A stretch of DNA of 18,087 bases, from assembly GCA_002452555.1 (NCBI GenBank), contig DKER01000232.1, positions 1-18,087 on the forward strand, read 5' to 3'. Position numbers and translations under genes: made by a program. Source of the DNA: Fidelibacterota bacterium UBA6817 (GTDB taxonomy: Bacteria > Fidelibacterota > Fidelibacteria > Fidelibacterales > Fidelibacteraceae). Each line of letters starts with the position of its first letter. Position 1 is the stretch's first letter. This document shows, piece after piece, positions 15,210 through 18,087 of the stretch. The notes below the pieces were generated by a model. It did not search any database, was not told where the DNA came from, and saw only the letters and a program-made list of their open reading frames with translations.

Positions 15210-15899
15210 CTACTTAATACAGGCTTTGATAAACGAACCAAATAACCGTTCTCTATGCTCTCTGTCATCAATCCGTTCCGGATGCCATTGGACTCCCAGC
15301 TGAAACAATTTATTCATATGAATCACAGCTTCAGGAATATGATCGGGAGCTTTAGCGATGATCTTCAGATTTTTTCCCGGAAAATTGGGATCTATAGCCT
15401 GATGATGGTATGAATTCACTATCAGTTGTTCTTTGATAAATATATCAGTAAGCACAGATTGAGGGGATATCGAAATTGAATGGTAATACTCGTTCGTATG
15501 TTTCATGCCTGTTTCAAGATGAGGGATTAATTTACCGCCGCAAGCGATGTTCATCATCTGCATACCGGCACATATTGCAAGGACCGGTTTATTCAGTGCC
15601 AGAACCTTTTTCATAAGATCTAGGTCATGATAGGTCCTTCGCGGATGGGTTAATTCCATTGACGGCAGAACGTCGCATCCATATAAACCCGGATCGTAAT
15701 CATCTCCTCCCATGAAAAGGAAACCGTCCGATAACCCAATATAGTCATCCAGATGCAACGTATCTTCCAACGGAGGTATAATAAAGGGTATGCCTCCGTT
15801 TTCATAAACGGCTTTAATATAATTTTCCGGTACGTCAATCCAGGGTTTACCGTCCCGGATTTCATAATTACTGTTTATTCCAATTAGGGGTGTTTTCAT
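15210..15899 (-). CDS. class I glutamine-amidotransferase-like hydrolase, peptidase C26 / PuuD-like
   Basis: This is a 229-residue cytoplasmic hydrolase whose family includes gamma-glutamyl-GABA hydrolase (PuuD) and gamma-glutamyl peptidases. The triad is visible: Cys110 in the nucleophile elbow AICAGMQ, and His206 and Glu208 in GVQWHPE. FMGGDDYDP (62-70) and VNSYHHQ (161-167) are segments typical of the PuuD-like branch. No synthetase partner or other putrescine-catabolism gene is next to it, so the actual gamma-glutamyl substrate is unknown. It follows the outer-membrane barrel gene after a 409-base repeat-containing gap, so it probably has its own promoter. No Shine-Dalgarno precedes the ATG, and 123 bases separate it from nifJ. 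Confidence 0.88.
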   Translation of the reverse strand: MKTPLIGINSNYEIRDGKPWIDVPENYIKAVYENGGIPFIIPPLEDTLHLDDYIGLSDGFLFMGGDDYDPGLYGCDVLPSMELTHPRRTYHDLDLMKKVLALNKPVLAICAGMQMMNIACGGKLIPHLETGMKHTNEYYHSISISPQSVLTDIFIKEQLIVNSYHHQAIDPNFPGKNLKIIAKAPDHIPEAVIHMNKLFQLGVQWHPERIDDREHRERLFGSFIKACIK

Positions 15900-15904
15900 G
15901 TTGG

Positions 15905-16094
15905 TTTAGAAGTTAAAAGGTTGAGAGGTTGAGAAGTTGAGGCTCGCTGTGCTCGCTGTTTAGGGGTTCATGGGCTCAAGAGTTCATGGGTTCATGGGTT
16001 CATGGGCTCATGGGCTCAAGAGTTCATGGGTTCAAGAGTTCAGTGGTTGAGAAGTTGAAAGGTTCAGAAGTTGAGAGGTTGAGAGGTTGAGAGG
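15905..16094. repeat. 8-bp tandem repeat, 16 uninterrupted units plus a short upstream block
   Basis: From 15967 to 16094 the sequence breaks exactly into 16 units of 8 bases. The left half is mostly TTCATGGG, CTCATGGG or CTCAAGAG. It grades through TTCAAGAG and TTCAGTGG into TTGAGAAG and TTGAGAGG, the last three units being identical. A second block of about five units of the TTGAGAGG type lies at 15905-15944, separated by 22 bases containing CGCTGTGCTCGCTG. It has no coding capacity. It sits immediately upstream of the C26 gene start (15899), where it could affect that gene's promoter. Confidence 0.93.
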
Positions 16095-16308
16095 CTGTGC
16101 TTGGCCTTTATTTTCTCTGCTACGCATTTAAAGTCTTATTCCGTAGCTGATGTCAGTGTTTAAAAGTTTTCAGATTGTCGTGTTATGTCTGTTCGGCATT
16201 CAGGGACTGACAGCCGACCAAATCTAACTCAACCTTTCAAAAATTCAATTCATCCCAACCGTTGTTGTGGAGAATCCAGAATTCAAAGTTATCAGCCTTC
16301 AACTATAA
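16095..16308. other. non-coding remainder of the 409-base gap (15900-16308)
   Basis: Beyond the 8-bp repeat, this 214-base stretch has no convincing gene, RNA or terminator. It holds a short open frame that looks like a signal peptide (16150-16227, listed separately). The outer-membrane gene ends at 16309 without a visible hairpin and T-run after its stop. Confidence 0.6.
16150..16227 (+). other. orphan signal-peptide-like mini-ORF (possible gene remnant)
   Basis: The frame from ATG at 16150 encodes 25 residues, beginning MSVFKSFQIVVLC and continuing LFGIQGLTADQI before TAA. It has one Lys, then a hydrophobic core, then a small-residue Leu-Thr-Ala ending suitable for signal peptidase I. There is no Shine-Dalgarno and no mature domain follows in any frame that I could read. 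It may be the surviving start of a lost secreted protein, a small membrane peptide, or chance. Confidence 0.25.
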
Positions 16309-18087
16309 TCAAAACCAGTATTTCAGGCGAATTCTGAACCGAAACTCATCATATTCTTTATCGGGATCAATCCGATCGGTAACAGAAATCAGATCCATGT
16401 TGGCATCAGCCGTTAAATTGTTCATGATTTTATAACCGGCTCCGGCTTTAAAAGTAAATTTGCTGTTATCAAGGACCGGTTCATTGGTTTCAGGATCATC
16501 CCGTGAACCGTCAACCATTGAATATCCGATATACGTATTCAATCTGTTTTTCATCCATTTATAGGCTATACGGCTGCTGTGAATAATAAATAGCGTATTC
16601 CCCTGCTCCGGATCATTAGGTTCTGTAAGCGAATAACCGCCCCCCAGCGTTATTGTCAGGGGAATCTGCAAACCGGCAGTCAAAGCTGTCGTTAAAGATT
16701 GTGTCAGATAGTTGGATTCATCGGAATTCTCATCTTTATAATCCATGAGCATCAGGCTTGCATTCAGGTTGTATTGAGTATTTAAAAGCGTAAACTGATA
16801 CGTAGGACTAAGCGTATGAGTGATGGTTTTATTATTATTCAGGGTTAGTTCATCAACGGTTTCAAATCCTTTTGCCGGTTCACCCAGACGATTCATAACC
16901 CGAATTGAATAATTCAGCATAGGCAAACCGAAAAAATTGAGTCCCACGCCGCCAACGACGGACTCGGTGTTTGTTGTCTGTGTTTTCGTATTGCCGGCCA
17001 CATTATCAAATGTATTTTCATACCGAGCTGTGAAAGAAAGCTGGTTTTTAAGAAATCTGAGTCTTACGCCGGATCGCAAACCCATAATGTCTGTTTGCAA
17101 TGACGGATTTCCGATTGAAACAAAATTTGCCGGAATCCTGAAATATTCAGAATTAACATCCATTTGCATCCATTTCAGGTTCATGGGTGTTCGAAAGGCA
17201 AGACGGTATGTTCCCTTTCCGATAACATTATCGGTAACAAATGATAGAGGGTCAAAATCATCCAGATTGGGAAAAGGTATGGATAACCCCATTCCCTGGG
17301 CACTTCCGAGAAAAATATCATCCGTTAAAGGATAACCCAGCAACTCATTTATGTCAACCAATAAGGTAGAATCCAGCCCACCTTCATGAATAAGCAGGGA
17401 GTCACCGGCTTTTAAATCGTTTGTTGCCGATAATGCCAATTCTGCAGATAAAACAGTCCTGTCCTGATTGAAATGGAGTTCAGCATTTAATCCAACAACC
17501 GAATTTGCAATAAACTGATAATTATCCTCAAGGGGAGTATACGGTAAATTTAATGAAGAAATATCATCATAGGATTTAAAGGCAGAAATTCCCATTTTGA
17601 AGTGTTCAAAAAAATCCATAGATGTTGATAATCCTCTGAAAAGCTTTTCGGGTGTTCCCTTAACATGATCAATGTATAAGGTATCACCTGAAAGATTTCT
17701 TAACATCTGCCAATGTGTTGAATCAGGGTGCGTTGATACGATCGGTGATATGGTTTGTCGCGTTGTGCCATGCACATAAGCCGTATTCCACCACCCCAGT
17801 TTCATCCAGGCGGATAATCCTCTGACTCGTGTCCCTTTCAAAGTCAGTTCTGAGAATTCAGGGGAAGCATCTCCGATTGTCAGATCAAGGATCGGGGATC
17901 TGAAGTCAACTCTCAAACGATTTAACGGTTGTCTCCTTTCACTCAGTTCACGGGCATTTTCATCAAAGATGTGCGCATTTAGGAGAGCTGATGTATTCAA
18001 TTGTATCTTACCATACCGCATACGCAGTCTTGCTGAAGCTTTATGAACATCCAGGGGCCTGTTTTCCGGCTGGTCTTTTCCGAAAAA
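16309..18087 (-). CDS. outer-membrane beta-barrel protein, N-terminus beyond the window
   Basis: This is a 592-codon C-terminal part of a larger protein. The reading frame stays open from the stop at 16309 to the last base, so the ATG at 18021 is internal, and 22 further codons (FFGKDQPENRPLDV...) precede it. The sequence is rich in alternating polar/hydrophobic strands, aromatic girdle residues and short turns (GLNFFGLPMLNYSIRVMNR, ITLGGGYSLTEP). It ends in RIRLKYWF, whose terminal Phe is the usual recognition signal for the BAM barrel-insertion machinery. I recognise no plug, TonB box or enzyme motif in the visible part. An early segment (about visible residues 60-85) contains LDLTIGDASPEFSELTLKGT, a type I associate with large uncharacterised outer-membrane proteins of FCB and candidate phyla. 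The function is unknown; a transporter, adhesin or structural barrel are all possible. Confidence 0.8.
   Translation of the reverse strand, partial: FFGKDQPENRPLDVHKASARLRMRYGKIQLNTSALLNAHIFDENARELSERRQPLNRLRVDFRSPILDLTIGDASPEFSELTLKGTRVRGLSAWMKLGWWNTAYVHGTTRQTISPIVSTHPDSTHWQMLRNLSGDTLYIDHVKGTPEKLFRGLSTSMDFFEHFKMGISAFKSYDDISSLNLPYTPLEDNYQFIANSVVGLNAELHFNQDRTVLSAELALSATNDLKAGDSLLIHEGGLDSTLLVDINELLGYPLTDDIFLGSAQGMGLSIPFPNLDDFDPLSFVTDNVIGKGTYRLAFRTPMNLKWMQMDVNSEYFRIPANFVSIGNPSLQTDIMGLRSGVRLRFLKNQLSFTARYENTFDNVAGNTKTQTTNTESVVGGVGLNFFGLPMLNYSIRVMNRLGEPAKGFETVDELTLNNNKTITHTLSPTYQFTLLNTQYNLNASLMLMDYKDENSDESNYLTQSLTTALTAGLQIPLTITLGGGYSLTEPNDPEQGNTLFIIHSSRIAYKWMKNRLNTYIGYSMVDGSRDDPETNEPVLDNSKFTFKAGAGYKIMNNLTADANMDLISVTDRIDPDKEYDEFRFRIRLKYWF

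Noticed and set aside
1..18087. A novel defence, mobile or biosynthetic system spanning several genes
   Set aside because: All full genes belong to known families of housekeeping, redox or envelope function. No integrase, toxin-antitoxin, nuclease-helicase module or att-like repeat pair was seen.

Overview
The window is moderately AT-rich bacterial chromosome, densely packed with housekeeping and envelope genes. No phage, transposon, CRISPR array, tRNA or rRNA is visible. The gene set points to a Gram-negative, probably strictly anaerobic member of the Fibrobacterota-Chlorobiota-Bacteroidota (FCB) superphylum or a neighbouring candidate phylum. The evidence is an LptE-type lipoprotein and an outer-membrane barrel, pyruvate:ferredoxin oxidoreductase, a strict-anaerobe-type hybrid cluster protein, a sigma54-type AAA+ regulator fused by overlap to lptE (a pairing I recall from Bacteroidota), and a two-domain acyltransferase of the OlsF kind. 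The taxonomic placement is inference from gene content only.

Layout. 1-126 is a 7-bp tandem repeat. 176-3871 (+) is a tight cluster of uvrB, a receiver-less sigma54-type AAA+ regulator and an lptE-like lipoprotein gene. 4073-5884 (+) is a PlsC + GNAT fusion, probably an aminolipid synthase. 5888-6577 (-) is a Crp/Fnr regulator, divergent from hcp at 6641-8302 (+), which ends in a strong bidirectional terminator. 8466-10532 (+) is a predicted lipoprotein M13 metallopeptidase with its own terminator. From 10728 to the right edge everything is on the minus strand: a TtcA-family tRNA thiolase, the 1171-residue nifJ, a class I glutamine-amidotransferase-like hydrolase of family C26, an 8-bp tandem repeat region with an orphan signal-peptide-like leader, and a large outer-membrane beta-barrel gene cut off by the window end.

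How the genes work together. Three themes recur: anaerobic redox metabolism (nifJ, hcp and the [4Fe-4S]-type TtcA), envelope building and maintenance (LptE, the aminolipid acyltransferase, the M13 lipoprotein and the beta-barrel), and DNA repair (UvrB). The clearest regulatory unit is the divergent Crp/Fnr-hcp pair. A perfect 16-bp palindrome lies between the two genes and covers the annotated start codon of the regulator. This is the arrangement expected of an HcpR-type nitrosative-stress switch.

I did not find a convincing undescribed multi-gene system. The points most worth a second look are the hcp operator geometry, the sensor-less regulator overlapping lptE, the two short-period intergenic repeats, the very compact nifJ terminator/ttcA promoter junction, and the orphan leader peptide at 16150-16227.
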